DNA of 64,000 nucleotides from Ga0077555 sp050187415 (lineage in GTDB: Bacteria > Pseudomonadota > Alphaproteobacteria > Rhizobiales > Hyphomicrobiaceae). Location of the stretch: assembly GCA_050187415.1 (NCBI GenBank), contig JBFWXN010000012.1, forward strand, positions 1 through 64,000. Reading direction: 5' to 3'. The notes beneath the pieces are model-generated. The model made no database searches and had not been told where the DNA came from. It worked only from the letters and a program-made list of their open reading frames with translations. Shown here in pieces: positions 34,937 through 43,999 of this stretch. Made by a program: the position numbers and the translations under genes. Position 1 is the stretch's first letter; each line of letters opens with the position of its first letter.

Positions 34937-35881
34937 ATGATTGTACGCCGAACGCTTCTGAAGGGTCTATTGGCTCTGGGATTTTCCGGGGCGAGCCTGG
35001 GCGCCTACGCCTTCGGCATCGAGCCCCGCTTCCTGCTTTCGGTCACGCGCTATCGGCTGACGCCGGCCCGATGGCCGCTCGGGCTGCGGTTGCGGCTCGC
35101 CGTAGTCGCCGATGTCCACGTCGGCGCGCCTTACATGCCTTTGAAGCGCGTTTCGGAAATCGTGGCACGAACCAACATCCTCGGCGCTGACGCCATCCTT
35201 GTTCTCGGCGATTATCAGGCCAGCTATCGATGGGTTACGCATCGCATTCCGGCTCACGAGTGGGCACCGGTGTTGGCTGGGCTCAAGGCCCCCCTTGGCG
35301 TGCATGCCGTGCTCGGCAACCACGACTGGTGGGACGATCCGGAGGCGCAGCAGCGCGGAAGGGGCCCGACCCTCGCCGGGCGAGCACTCGAGCGGGCCGG
35401 CGTTCCCGTCTACGAGAACGATGCAGTGCGTCTGACCAAGGCCGGGCACTCGTTCTGGCTGGCCGGCCTCGGCGATCAACTCGCCTTCCGCACTGGTCGC
35501 GTCGACAAATGGGAGCGGTTCCGCGGCGTGGACGATTTGCAGAGCACCCTTGCCAAGATCGACGACAGTTCGCCGGTTATCCTCATGGCACATGAGCCGG
35601 ATATCTTCCCCGATGTGCCGTCGCGCGTGGCGGTCACGGTCTGCGGGCACACTCACGGGGGACAGGTGCGCATTGCAGGCTACTCGCCCATCGTACCGAG
35701 CAAATTCGGCAACCGTTATGCGTACGGACATGTGGTCGAGAACAATCGGGACCTGATCGTATCGGGTGGTCTCGGTTGCTCGAAGCTGCCGATCAGGTTC
35801 GGCATGCCTCCGGAAATCGTCGTGATTGATCTGGAAGCGTCGGAGGGGGACGCCGACCGTACCGGGATCAACCCCGTTTGA
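34937..35881 (+). CDS. Exported calcineurin-like metallophosphoesterase (YaeI family)
   Basis: A 314-residue protein with a twin-arginine-like N-terminus (VRRTLLKGLLALGFSGAS). The metallophosphoesterase motifs are all present: ADVHVG near residue 58, LGDYQ near 91, GNHDWWDD near 124, MAHEPD near 215 and CGHTHGGQ near 235. Members of this branch are di-metal phosphodiesterases, some acting on lipid substrates such as UDP-diacylglucosamine. The ATG at 34937 follows GGAGGCAGAGCTG; the upstream open frame overlaps gatC on the other strand and is not coding. Its 3' end overlaps the convergent soxB end by 14 bases. Confidence 0.88.
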   Translation: MIVRRTLLKGLLALGFSGASLGAYAFGIEPRFLLSVTRYRLTPARWPLGLRLRLAVVADVHVGAPYMPLKRVSEIVARTNILGADAILVLGDYQASYRWVTHRIPAHEWAPVLAGLKAPLGVHAVLGNHDWWDDPEAQQRGRGPTLAGRALERAGVPVYENDAVRLTKAGHSFWLAGLGDQLAFRTGRVDKWERFRGVDDLQSTLAKIDDSSPVILMAHEPDIFPDVPSRVAVTVCGHTHGGQVRIAGYSPIVPSKFGNRYAYGHVVENNRDLIVSGGLGCSKLPIRFGMPPEIVVIDLEASEGDADRTGINPV

Positions 35882-37577
35882 GGGTTACCCTTCGTCGAGC
35901 GATATCGTGCACAATCTTGCGGGCCTTGAGATGGTCGGCGAGCACGTCCCACACGGGTGGGCCATACGTGCCTTCGTTGAGCGAGCCCCAGCCCGTCACC
36001 ACGTAAAGCTTGCTCGTCTCGATCGGCTGGTCGGTTCTCCCCAGTCGCAGATCGGAAATACGTTGGCCCACGGGCGCGTCGGGTTGGATGACGAAGCTGA
36101 GCCCGCCAACCCGCACCATGTCGCCGCCTTGCTGGTAGTAGGGGTCGGGATTGAACAGGTTGTCCGCAACATCCTCGAGGATGGCTTTGAGGAAGGCGCC
36201 GCGGATTTCGGTGCGATACGCGGTCGGGTAGGTGATCGCCGTCGTATTGTAGATGTCCTCCCAGGTAATCGGCTGGCCGGCGAGCAGGGAACCGCCCCAG
36301 CGAAAACCTGGAGACATGGCGATTTCGGCATCTCGCTCGGAGAGCAGCGCCTCGCACACGAGGTCGTCGAGCGTGCCGCCGAAATTGCCCCGGCGCCAGA
36401 GCGTCGCCTCGGTACGGGCCAGCTCTGTGGCGAGGAATGCTGCATGCGGCTTGCGGATCTGTTCGATGAGATCGCGCATCTCGGCGTCGGGAGGGATAGC
36501 GTCGGCTAGAACCGGGATCAGAGCGTAAGCCCAGTCCCGAATGCCGCCTTGATCAAGGTCGATGTCGAGGCGCGACAAGAATTTGCCGTGCGAGCCCGAG
36601 GCGACGACGAGCGTGCGACCGATCCGCTCGGGCGTCGGTATGGCGTCGTGCGTGTGACCGGAAAGAATGACATCGATGCCGGCGACATTCCCGGCGAGCT
36701 TGCGATCGACATCGAAACCGTTATGCGACAGCAGCACCACGAGGTCCGCGCCGGAATGTCGGACGTGCGTGACAAGGCGCTGCAGCGCCTCTTCACGGAT
36801 GCCGAACCACCATTTCGGCACCAGCCAGCGCGGATGCGCGACGCCCGTATAGGGATACGACTGCCCGATCACGGCAATGTAGCGCCCGCCCTTCTCGAAC
36901 ATCTGCCAGCCCTTGAAGACGGGCTCTTCGAACTCGTTGTCGCGAACATTGGCTGCCAGGAACTCGGCATTGGCAACGCCTCGGCGGTGCTTGTTGCCGT
37001 AGAGCTGCTGCAATCGTTCGGCGCCGAAGGTGAACTCCCAATGGCCGGTGGTCGCTGCCACGCCGAGCGCGTCCAATACGCGGACCATGTCGGCGCCTTC
37101 CGTGTGCAAGGACGTGAAAGAGCCTTGCAGGGCATCGCCGCCGTCGAGCAGCAGGCATCGCTCTGCGCCACGCTCGTCGCGGATCGCGCGGATTAGCGTC
37201 GCGAGCCTGTCCATGCCGCCGACCCGGCCATACGTGCGCGCCAAGGCCTCGAAGTTCTCGGCTGTCAGTGCGTAGGCCTCGGGAGAACCCGGCGTCAATC
37301 CGAAGGCCTTGATGGCGTCGGCCCCCGTCAGGTGGGGGGGGCGGCCACGCATGTCGCTGACGCCGATATTGACCGAAGGCTCACGGTAATAAAGGGGCTC
37401 GAGCTGAGCATGACAGTCCGTCATGTGGAGCAGCGTGAGCTGTCCCCGGGACGGGAAGCGCAGCAAATGGTCGAGCCCGACCGCCTGGCGGGCGACAGCC
37501 TCCCGCGTGCCGGGACCCGGGCCGGCGACGGCCATGGTCGCCGCGGCGACGGAGACGAACTCGCGGCGCGTCAGCAT
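35868..37577 (-). CDS. soxB: Thiosulfohydrolase SoxB
   Basis: A 569-residue periplasmic di-manganese enzyme. It has a Tat signal (LTRREFVSVAAATMA), the metal motifs HMTDCHAQL near residue 50, LLDGGDALQGS near 143 and LSGHTHDAIP near 305, and the SoxB-specific segments YYREPSVNIGVSDMRGRPPHL and TGHWEFTFG. SoxB hydrolyses the sulfate group from the SoxYZ-bound thiosulfonate. The common DGGDTWQGS reads DGGDALQGS here. It follows soxX by 88 bases. soxYZ, its substrate carrier, is not in the window. Confidence 0.93.
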   Translation of the reverse strand: MLTRREFVSVAAATMAVAGPGPGTREAVARQAVGLDHLLRFPSRGQLTLLHMTDCHAQLEPLYYREPSVNIGVSDMRGRPPHLTGADAIKAFGLTPGSPEAYALTAENFEALARTYGRVGGMDRLATLIRAIRDERGAERCLLLDGGDALQGSFTSLHTEGADMVRVLDALGVAATTGHWEFTFGAERLQQLYGNKHRRGVANAEFLAANVRDNEFEEPVFKGWQMFEKGGRYIAVIGQSYPYTGVAHPRWLVPKWWFGIREEALQRLVTHVRHSGADLVVLLSHNGFDVDRKLAGNVAGIDVILSGHTHDAIPTPERIGRTLVVASGSHGKFLSRLDIDLDQGGIRDWAYALIPVLADAIPPDAEMRDLIEQIRKPHAAFLATELARTEATLWRRGNFGGTLDDLVCEALLSERDAEIAMSPGFRWGGSLLAGQPITWEDIYNTTAITYPTAYRTEIRGAFLKAILEDVADNLFNPDPYYQQGGDMVRVGGLSFVIQPDAPVGQRISDLRLGRTDQPIETSKLYVVTGWGSLNEGTYGPPVWDVLADHLKARKIVHDIARRRVTLKRG

Positions 37578-37665
37578 GGGTTTCGGTCGTGCCCTTCTTG
37601 GTCAGCGCGCAGCCTTGATCTGTCGGCGTTCGAATGCTCTTGGTCGGGCAGGTTCGAATTGAATC

Positions 37666-38352
37666 TCATTGATCGGATTGGCGTCGGCCGCCACCGGTTC
37701 CTCCGGCTTTTTCAGTAGGCTCTACTGGAGGTCGGTTGACCGGACTGGCCGGGTCCAAGAGGTATGCGACGAGATCCTTGATCTGCTCGATCGTGAGAAT
37801 GCCGTTGGCCCCAAATCTCGGCATGGTCGAGCACGCGATCAGGGCCTGACTGTTGAAGATCTTCTCATAGACGATGCGGGCGTACTCGGTTTCATGTTTG
37901 TGCGTGCGGCCAAGACCCTTCAGGCTGACACCGAGAGTTCCGTAGCTCACTTCATCCGGCGACAGTTCATGGCAGGCATAACAGTTGCCGCCGCGCGGGC
38001 GCTGACTGTCGGTGTCGGTGAAGCGCAAGCCGTATCCGGATTGAGCGATCTTCTCGCCCCGCCGCCAGTCTCCCATGAATTTGCGGTCCTTGGGCAGCAC
38101 GATACGTGCCACCTCGCGCCGCTTGATCTGTTCGGCAACCTCTTTTGGGGGCCGGTCATGCCACTCGGCGCACGTCGCCATGGTCGTATCCGGGGACAGC
38201 CGCGCTTGCCAGTCGGGGGAGGTGTTCGGGAAGGCGAGGCGCAACGCGCGCTGTATCTGGCGCTCATTGACCATTGGGCCGTGTTCTGCAAAAGCAAACG
38301 TCGCAGCCGCAGAGCCGAGGCCAACGAGGGCGATGAGCACGGTGCTGCGCAT
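37666..38352 (-). CDS. soxX: Sulfur-oxidation cytochrome c SoxX
   Basis: A 228-residue secreted c-type cytochrome. It has a signal peptide (residues 1-22), an N-terminal domain typical of longer SoxX forms, one heme-binding CYACH near residue 125 and the likely methionine ligand in STMPRFG near 180. The last 30 residues are a proline/glycine-rich tail. SoxX partners SoxA in the heterodimer that links thiosulfate oxidatively to SoxY. It starts 10 bases after soxA. Confidence 0.9.
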   Translation of the reverse strand: MRSTVLIALVGLGSAAATFAFAEHGPMVNERQIQRALRLAFPNTSPDWQARLSPDTTMATCAEWHDRPPKEVAEQIKRREVARIVLPKDRKFMGDWRRGEKIAQSGYGLRFTDTDSQRPRGGNCYACHELSPDEVSYGTLGVSLKGLGRTHKHETEYARIVYEKIFNSQALIACSTMPRFGANGILTIEQIKDLVAYLLDPASPVNRPPVEPTEKAGGTGGGRRQSDQ

Positions 38353-38362
38353 CTCGTCTCCT

Positions 38363-39211
38363 TCAGCGTTTCAGGCCCGGCGCGGCGATCGTGCCGCCTT
38401 CAGCTTGTTTCACGAGGTAGGCGGTGAGTGCGACACTCACTTCCGAGCCGAGCTTGAGGGGCGGCAGGCGCATCTGCCAGAAACAATCATAAAGCCGGTG
38501 CTGCAGCGTCATGACATGCGCCGCGGAGAGGCGGTACGCTGGCCATTCTCCCACAAAGCGGCGAGCTTCCTCGGGATCGGCAAGATGTGCGAGCTCTTGC
38601 CGACGGATGCGCTTGTCCTTGGAACCGTGGCAGCTCATGCACGAGAAATCGAAGGGGCCCATCCGGCGCTCGAATATGGCGCCGCCGAGGGCCAGCGTCG
38701 CCTTTTCCCGCGGGTGCGCGAAGCTGGTCCTGAACACCTGCCCGGCCGAGCGGGACGCAACCCATGTGGCGATCGCGCCGAGATCTTTTACCGGTTCATG
38801 CGATGACGGGTGGGGCGCATCCGTCAAGGATGCCGGATCGATGCCTTGCAGGGTTTGCATGCACCACATGAGACGCGTCTCGGTGTCCATCACCCGCCCC
38901 GCATCCGAAAAGTAGCGCGGCAATTCCGCAAAAGCACCGTCGACGACGCCTGGACCCTTGCCCAAGTCGCAGCGCTCGAGGGACACCTGGAGGGGGCCTT
39001 TCGGCTCTTTCCACAAGAGTTCGCCCCGGTCCGCATCGAGCAATCCCGGATTGCCCCAGGGATCGGCCTTGAGCATGGCCCGGAAAGTCTCCAGGCCGCG
39101 CTCGACGGCGTCGGGCTCGGCGGCGTTCGAGCCGTAGCCGAAGAGCGCCACCGGCAGGAGCGGCACGATCACTGTCAGCATCCAACTCGCACTGCGCCAG
39201 TAACGCATCAT
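38363..39211 (-). CDS. soxA: Sulfur-oxidation cytochrome c SoxA, mono-heme type
   Basis: A 282-residue exported cytochrome with a signal peptide (LTVIVPLLPVALF). One heme site (CMSCH near residue 190) is visible, and the DCFWQMR segment near 245 carries the cysteine that coordinates heme through a persulfide and forms the active site. The N-terminal domain has two lone cysteines (ERCDLG and WCMQTLQG) in place of the second CxxCH, so this is the one-heme SoxA type. Tandem ATGs at 39211 and 39208 are the start choices. It begins the soxAXB block. Confidence 0.92.
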   Translation of the reverse strand: MMRYWRSASWMLTVIVPLLPVALFGYGSNAAEPDAVERGLETFRAMLKADPWGNPGLLDADRGELLWKEPKGPLQVSLERCDLGKGPGVVDGAFAELPRYFSDAGRVMDTETRLMWCMQTLQGIDPASLTDAPHPSSHEPVKDLGAIATWVASRSAGQVFRTSFAHPREKATLALGGAIFERRMGPFDFSCMSCHGSKDKRIRRQELAHLADPEEARRFVGEWPAYRLSAAHVMTLQHRLYDCFWQMRLPPLKLGSEVSVALTAYLVKQAEGGTIAAPGLKR

Positions 39212-39424
39212 GCCCGGTGCCCTTGATCCGATCGTCGCCACGAAGCAGTCTCCTCGGGTGCCTGGCGAACGCACCGCAAAATCCACCGCCCGTCGCCGAG
39301 CCCGTCCACGCGCGTTGACAAACGTGCGTCAGCTTCGAAACTATTCGAGGAACTGATATCGAAGGTCAACCCGCGCGCTCATCCGGAGCGGTCGGCGACG
39401 CTTCGACCAATCCTGAGAGCCATC
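39212..39424. promoter_or_regulatory. Divergent promoter region between soxA and the soeA-like gene
   Basis: A 213-base intergenic region drives soxAXB leftward and soeABC-like genes rightward. A TTGACA at 39315-39320 with an AACTAT 18 bases further could form a weak sigma-70 promoter for the plus-strand operon. I could not make out a clear operator by eye. No regulator such as SoxR adjoins it. Confidence 0.35.
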
Positions 39425-42289
39425 GTGCAGCAGAAGTTTACGATCGCGGGCGAGGCCCGAGCCCCACTCGCAGAGCCTCACGTTCCGCTCTCGTCTCCCA
39501 TCGGCGACGAGGTGAAGACGACCACCTGCTACATGTGCGCATGCCGTTGCGGCATCAAGGTGCACCTGAAAGACGGCCGCGTCCGCTACATCGAAGGCAA
39601 TCGGGATCACCCGGTCAACCGGGGTGTGATCTGCGGTAAGGGAGCCGCGGGTATCATGCAGCACAATGCGCGATCGCGCTTGCGTGCGCCCCTGCTCCGC
39701 GTCGGTCCGCGAGGCTCCGGCGAGTACAAGGAGATTGGCTGGGAAGAGGCTCTCGGCATCGCCGCCGGCTGGCTCGGGCGGATCAGGGCGACCGATCCCA
39801 AGCGGCTCGCCTTCTTTACCGGGCGTGACCAGTCACAGTCGCTGACCGGCTGGTGGGCGATGCAATTCGGAACGCCGAATTTTGCCGCTCATGGCGGCTT
39901 CTGCTCCGTGAACATGGCAGCGGCGGGGCTCTATACGTTCGGCGGCTCGTTCTGGGAATTCGGTGAGCCCGACTGGGACAATGCCAAGTATCTGATCATG
40001 TTTGGCGTAGCCGAGGATCATGCCTCCAATCCAATCAAGATAGGGCTTGGCAAACTGAAGGCACGCGGCGCCAAGATCGTGGTCGTAAACCCGGTCCGAA
40101 CTGGCTACGGCGCCATAGCGGACGAATGGATCGGCGTTCGTCCCGGCACCGACGGGCTACTTGTCGGTGCCCTCATCCACGAGCTTCTGAGCCGCCAGAA
40201 GATCGATCTCGACTACCTGGTCCGCTACACCAATGCGCCGGCCCTCGCGATCGACAGTCCGGGCAGCGCCGACGACGGCCTGCTGGCGCGCGGCGAGAAT
40301 GGCGAAGTCCTGATCAAGGACCGGCGGACGGGCCAGCTGATCGGTATCGATACTCCCGATCTCTCACCGGTCCTGCAAGGTGAGGTGAGACTTGCCGATG
40401 GCCGCATGGCCCGGCCTGTATTCGAGCTTCTGGCGCGGCGGTTTCTTGCGCCCGAGCATGCGCCGGAGGCAGTTGCCGCACGTACCGGGGTGCCGGCTGA
40501 GCAAATCCGGCGGATCGCCTCCGAGATGGCCGCAGCCGCGTTCGATCATCCGCTGGTCCTCGATCAGCCCTGGACCGACTGGCATGGCAAGCGGCACCAG
40601 AAGCTGGTCGGGCGGCCAATCGCGTTCCACGCCATGCGCGGCATTTCGGCTCACGCCAATGGATTCCAGACGTGCCGCATGCTGCATATTCTTCAGATGC
40701 TGCTGGGTGCGATCGAGACGCCCGGATCGTTCCGCATCAAGCCGCCCTATCCGAAATCGATCCCGCCTCGGGTCAAGCCGCGCGGCAAGCCCGGCGACGT
40801 GAAGGCGGGCACGCCGCTGCCTGGGCCGCAGCTCGGCTTCGTGACGACGCCGGACGACTTGCTCGTCGATGAGGCCGGCATCCCGCAGCGTATCGACAAG
40901 GCGTTTTCCTGGGATGCACCGGTTGCCGCCCACGGTCTGATGCACATGGTCATCGCGAATGCGGCGAACGGCGATCACTACCCGATCGACACCCTGTTCA
41001 TGTACATGGCGAACATGAGCTGGAACTCGTCGATGAACGTGCCCGCCGTGATCGATCACCTGACCGCGAAGGACGAGGCGACCGGCGAGTATAAGATCCC
41101 GCACATCATCTATTCCGATGCCTACTTCTCCGAGATGGTGCCCTACGCCGATCTCATTCTGCCGGATACGACCTATCTCGAGCGGTGGGACTGCATATCG
41201 CTGCTCGACCGTCCCATCTCCGATGCCGACGGTCCGGCAGATGCTATTCGGCATCCGCTTGTCGCGCCGGATCGAGATGTGCGCGGCTTTCAGGATGTGC
41301 TCATCGACCTGGGCTGGCGCGTCGGCCTGCCGGGCTTCACGAATGCAGACGGCAGCCGCAAATATCCTGGCGGTTATCCGGACTACATCACCAACCACGA
41401 GCGCGGGCCGGGCGTCGGCCCACTTGCGGCCTGGCGGGGCAAGGAAGGCGACGCGTTCGGCAAGGGCGAGCCGAACGCCAAGCAGCTCGAGCGCTATATC
41501 GCCAATGGCGGCTTCCACCATCACGAGCTGGCGCACGAGCAGCGGTACATGAAGTTCGCGAACCGCGGCTACATGGAGTGGGCGCACTCGAAAGGCTTCC
41601 TCGAAAGCATGGATCGGCTTGTGATGCAGCTCTATTGCGAGCCGCTGCAGCGCTTCCGTCTGGCCGCGGCCGGACACGGGCCGGTGCTGCCGCCGGAAAC
41701 CCATCGCGAGCGCATCAAGACCTACTTCGACCCGCTGCCGTTCTGGTACGAGCCGTTCGAGGAGCGGATGGTCGATCCCAACGCGTTCCCGATGCACGCC
41801 ATCACGCAGCGCCCAATGCACATGTATCACTCGTGGGGATCGCAGAATGCGTGGCTGCGCCAGATCACCTCGGCAAATCGGCTCTATCTTTCGCGCACGA
41901 AAGCCATGGAGCTGCACATCGCCGACGACGACTGGGTGTGGATCACCAGTCACCAGGGCCGGGTCAAGGCGCAAGTCAAGCTCATGGACGGCGTCAACCC
42001 CGACACGGCTTGGACCTGGAATGCCATCGGCAAGCGGTCGGGCGCCTGGGCGCTCGATGCGAACGCACCGGAGGCGACGCGCGGCTTTCTGCTCAACCAC
42101 CTGATTGGCGAGTTGCTGCCGGAGCGGGAAGGCGGCTACCGCTTTTCGAACAGCGATCCGGTCACCGGCCAGGCCGCCTGGTACGACCTGCGCGTGCGCA
42201 TCGAGAAGGCCGAGGCCGAGCCGCCAGGGACCAGCCCGCGATTCGAACCCCTGCACCTGACGATCCGTGGCGGGAGGTCCGACATATGA
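39425..42289 (+). CDS. soeA: Molybdopterin oxidoreductase, probable sulfite dehydrogenase subunit SoeA
   Basis: A 954-residue molybdenum enzyme of the DMSO reductase superfamily. The N-terminus binds a [4Fe-4S] cluster (CYMCACRCG, then VICGKG near residue 70). GGFCSVNMAAAG near 155 is the likely Mo-ligand region, and the C-terminal dinucleotide-binding domain ends the protein. No Tat signal is visible, so it should be cytoplasmic. A [4Fe-4S] partner and a NrfD-like anchor follow, and sox genes are adjacent. Together these fit SoeABC, which oxidises sulfite to sulfate and feeds the quinone pool. Other related reductases (polysulfide, thiosulfate) remain possible. The GTG start has only a weak GAGAG upstream. 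Confidence 0.82.
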   Translation: MQQKFTIAGEARAPLAEPHVPLSSPIGDEVKTTTCYMCACRCGIKVHLKDGRVRYIEGNRDHPVNRGVICGKGAAGIMQHNARSRLRAPLLRVGPRGSGEYKEIGWEEALGIAAGWLGRIRATDPKRLAFFTGRDQSQSLTGWWAMQFGTPNFAAHGGFCSVNMAAAGLYTFGGSFWEFGEPDWDNAKYLIMFGVAEDHASNPIKIGLGKLKARGAKIVVVNPVRTGYGAIADEWIGVRPGTDGLLVGALIHELLSRQKIDLDYLVRYTNAPALAIDSPGSADDGLLARGENGEVLIKDRRTGQLIGIDTPDLSPVLQGEVRLADGRMARPVFELLARRFLAPEHAPEAVAARTGVPAEQIRRIASEMAAAAFDHPLVLDQPWTDWHGKRHQKLVGRPIAFHAMRGISAHANGFQTCRMLHILQMLLGAIETPGSFRIKPPYPKSIPPRVKPRGKPGDVKAGTPLPGPQLGFVTTPDDLLVDEAGIPQRIDKAFSWDAPVAAHGLMHMVIANAANGDHYPIDTLFMYMANMSWNSSMNVPAVIDHLTAKDEATGEYKIPHIIYSDAYFSEMVPYADLILPDTTYLERWDCISLLDRPISDADGPADAIRHPLVAPDRDVRGFQDVLIDLGWRVGLPGFTNADGSRKYPGGYPDYITNHERGPGVGPLAAWRGKEGDAFGKGEPNAKQLERYIANGGFHHHELAHEQRYMKFANRGYMEWAHSKGFLESMDRLVMQLYCEPLQRFRLAAAGHGPVLPPETHRERIKTYFDPLPFWYEPFEERMVDPNAFPMHAITQRPMHMYHSWGSQNAWLRQITSANRLYLSRTKAMELHIADDDWVWITSHQGRVKAQVKLMDGVNPDTAWTWNAIGKRSGAWALDANAPEATRGFLLNHLIGELLPEREGGYRFSNSDPVTGQAAWYDLRVRIEKAEAEPPGTSPRFEPLHLTIRGGRSDI

Positions 42290-43032
42290 CCGCGCTGCCT
42301 CTTGCGACCGAGAAGAAGCTTGGCCTCGTCATCGATCTCGACACGTGCGTGGGCTGCCAGGCATGCGCCACCAGTTGCAAGGAGTGGAACGACGGCGGCT
42401 ATTCGGCGCCTCTCTCCGACGAGGAGCCTTACGGTGCTGATCCCTATGGGGCGTGGCTCAACCGGGTGCATTCCTTCGAGGCGGGCGAGGGGGCCGATAG
42501 CCGGACGGTGCACTTTCCCCGCTCGTGTCTTCACTGCGAGACACCGGCTTGCGTGACCGTGTGCCCGACGGGCGCGTCCTATAAGCGTAGTGAAGATGGC
42601 ATCGTCCTGGTCGACCCGGACACTTGTATCGGCTGCAAGCTCTGCTCGTGGGCGTGCCCCTATGGCGCCCGCGAGTACGATTACACGCACGGCGTCATGA
42701 AGAAGTGTACGCTCTGTATCGATCGGATCTACAACGAGACCCTGGACCCGATCGATCGCCAGCCGGCTTGCGTCAAAGCCTGTCCGACCGGTGCCAGGCA
42801 CTTCGGTGACCTTGCCGACAAGGACAGCGCCGTCTCGAAGCTGGTCGCGCAGCGAGGCGGCTACGATCTGCTGCCCGAGATGGGATTCAGGCCGACCAAC
42901 AAGTATCTGCCGCCGCGTCCGCGCAGCGTCGTGCCGCAGAGGAGTACGCCGTCGGCCGAGCGAGTGCCCACGTCGGACGGTTCGCCGGCCGAGCGCTTGT
43001 TCGCCTGGATCGACAAAGTTCTTTCGGCGTGA
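42286..43032 (+). CDS. soeB: Iron-sulfur subunit, probable sulfite dehydrogenase subunit SoeB
   Basis: A 248-residue ferredoxin-like electron-transfer subunit with four [4Fe-4S] cluster motifs: DTCVGCQACATSCKEW near residue 20, CLHCETPACVTVCPTGA near 85, DTCIGCKLCSWACPYGA near 113, and KKCTLC with ACVKACPTGA near 140-165. It would carry electrons from SoeA to the membrane anchor. Its ATG overlaps the SoeA stop (ATGA), so the two are coupled. The C-terminal 45 residues form a proline-rich tail with a final amphipathic helix. Confidence 0.85.
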   Translation: MTALPLATEKKLGLVIDLDTCVGCQACATSCKEWNDGGYSAPLSDEEPYGADPYGAWLNRVHSFEAGEGADSRTVHFPRSCLHCETPACVTVCPTGASYKRSEDGIVLVDPDTCIGCKLCSWACPYGAREYDYTHGVMKKCTLCIDRIYNETLDPIDRQPACVKACPTGARHFGDLADKDSAVSKLVAQRGGYDLLPEMGFRPTNKYLPPRPRSVVPQRSTPSAERVPTSDGSPAERLFAWIDKVLSA

Positions 43033-43048
43033 TCGCGGAGCCCCACTG

Positions 43049-43999
43049 ATGCATCCCGCCTACTCGGTCATCCTCTTCACAACCTCGTCGGGCGCTGGCT
43101 ACGGCCTGATGTTCTGGCTGGCGTGCAATGTTCTCGTCGGCGCCGTCGCGGCAACGGGTGCCCTCGCCTCCATGTCGCTGCTTGTGGCGCTGGCGCTTGT
43201 CACGGTGGGCCTTCTGTCCTCGATGCTCCATCTCGGGCGTCCCGAGCGCGCTTGGCGAGCGGTGACCCAATGGCAGACCTCGTGGCTCTCACGCGAGGGC
43301 GTGTTGGCCTTGGCGACCTACGTCCCGGCGGGCCTGTGGTTTCTGGTGCAGTGGCTGTGGGCCGGGGTCTGGTGGCCGCTGCCCGTCCTGCTGGCGGTGC
43401 TCTCGGGGGCCGGCGCCATGGCAACCGTCTGGACGACGGGCATGATCTATCAGTCCTTGCCGACCATCCGTGCCTGGTCCGAGCCGATGGTCGCGCCTGT
43501 CTATGTGCTGCTGGCACTGGCAACGGGCGCGGTGCTCCTCGCGCCGATGCTGGCGGCTTTCGGCGGACCGTGGCGTCTAACGGCGATGCTCGCGGCGCTC
43601 CTGCTGCTCGTCGCCGCGGGCGCCAAATGGTTCTATTGGCACCGCATCGATTCCGCCCCGCGCGACTGGACGGCCGAGAGCGCCACGGGGCTGGGCCGGA
43701 TCGGACGCGTACGTCCGCTCGAGCCTCCGCATACCCAGCCGAACTTCGTCATGCGCGAGATGGGCTACGCGGTCGCGCGCAAGCACGCGAGCATGCTGCG
43801 CTGGCTGGCGATCGGGGCCGGATTCATCGGTCCCGCGCTACTCCTCGTCCTCGCAGCATCGCTGCCGAGTGGGCCGGCCGTTTTCGTGGGCGTGGTCGCG
43901 ATGCTGGGGGCGCTTGCGGGCGTGCTGGCTGAACGCTGGCTGTTCTTCGCGGAGGCACGTCACGTCGTGACGCTGTACTATGGCGCCGAGCGAGCCTGA
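43049..43999 (+). CDS. soeC: NrfD/DmsC-like membrane anchor, probable sulfite dehydrogenase subunit SoeC
   Basis: A 316-residue membrane protein with about eight helices of the DmsC type. The segment SSMLHLGRPERAWRAVTQWQTSWLSREG near residues 55-85 (read here in parts) is the DmsC hallmark, and TTGMIYQSLPTIRAW near 130 follows. It would anchor SoeAB to the inner face of the membrane and pass electrons to quinone. The ATG lies 16 bases after soeB. It ends the plus-strand operon. Confidence 0.85.
   Translation: MHPAYSVILFTTSSGAGYGLMFWLACNVLVGAVAATGALASMSLLVALALVTVGLLSSMLHLGRPERAWRAVTQWQTSWLSREGVLALATYVPAGLWFLVQWLWAGVWWPLPVLLAVLSGAGAMATVWTTGMIYQSLPTIRAWSEPMVAPVYVLLALATGAVLLAPMLAAFGGPWRLTAMLAALLLLVAAGAKWFYWHRIDSAPRDWTAESATGLGRIGRVRPLEPPHTQPNFVMREMGYAVARKHASMLRWLAIGAGFIGPALLLVLAASLPSGPAVFVGVVAMLGALAGVLAERWLFFAEARHVVTLYYGAERA

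Noticed and set aside
40364..42256. A 630-codon open frame on the minus strand
   Set aside because: It is antisense to soeA, whose cluster and cofactor motifs are clear.
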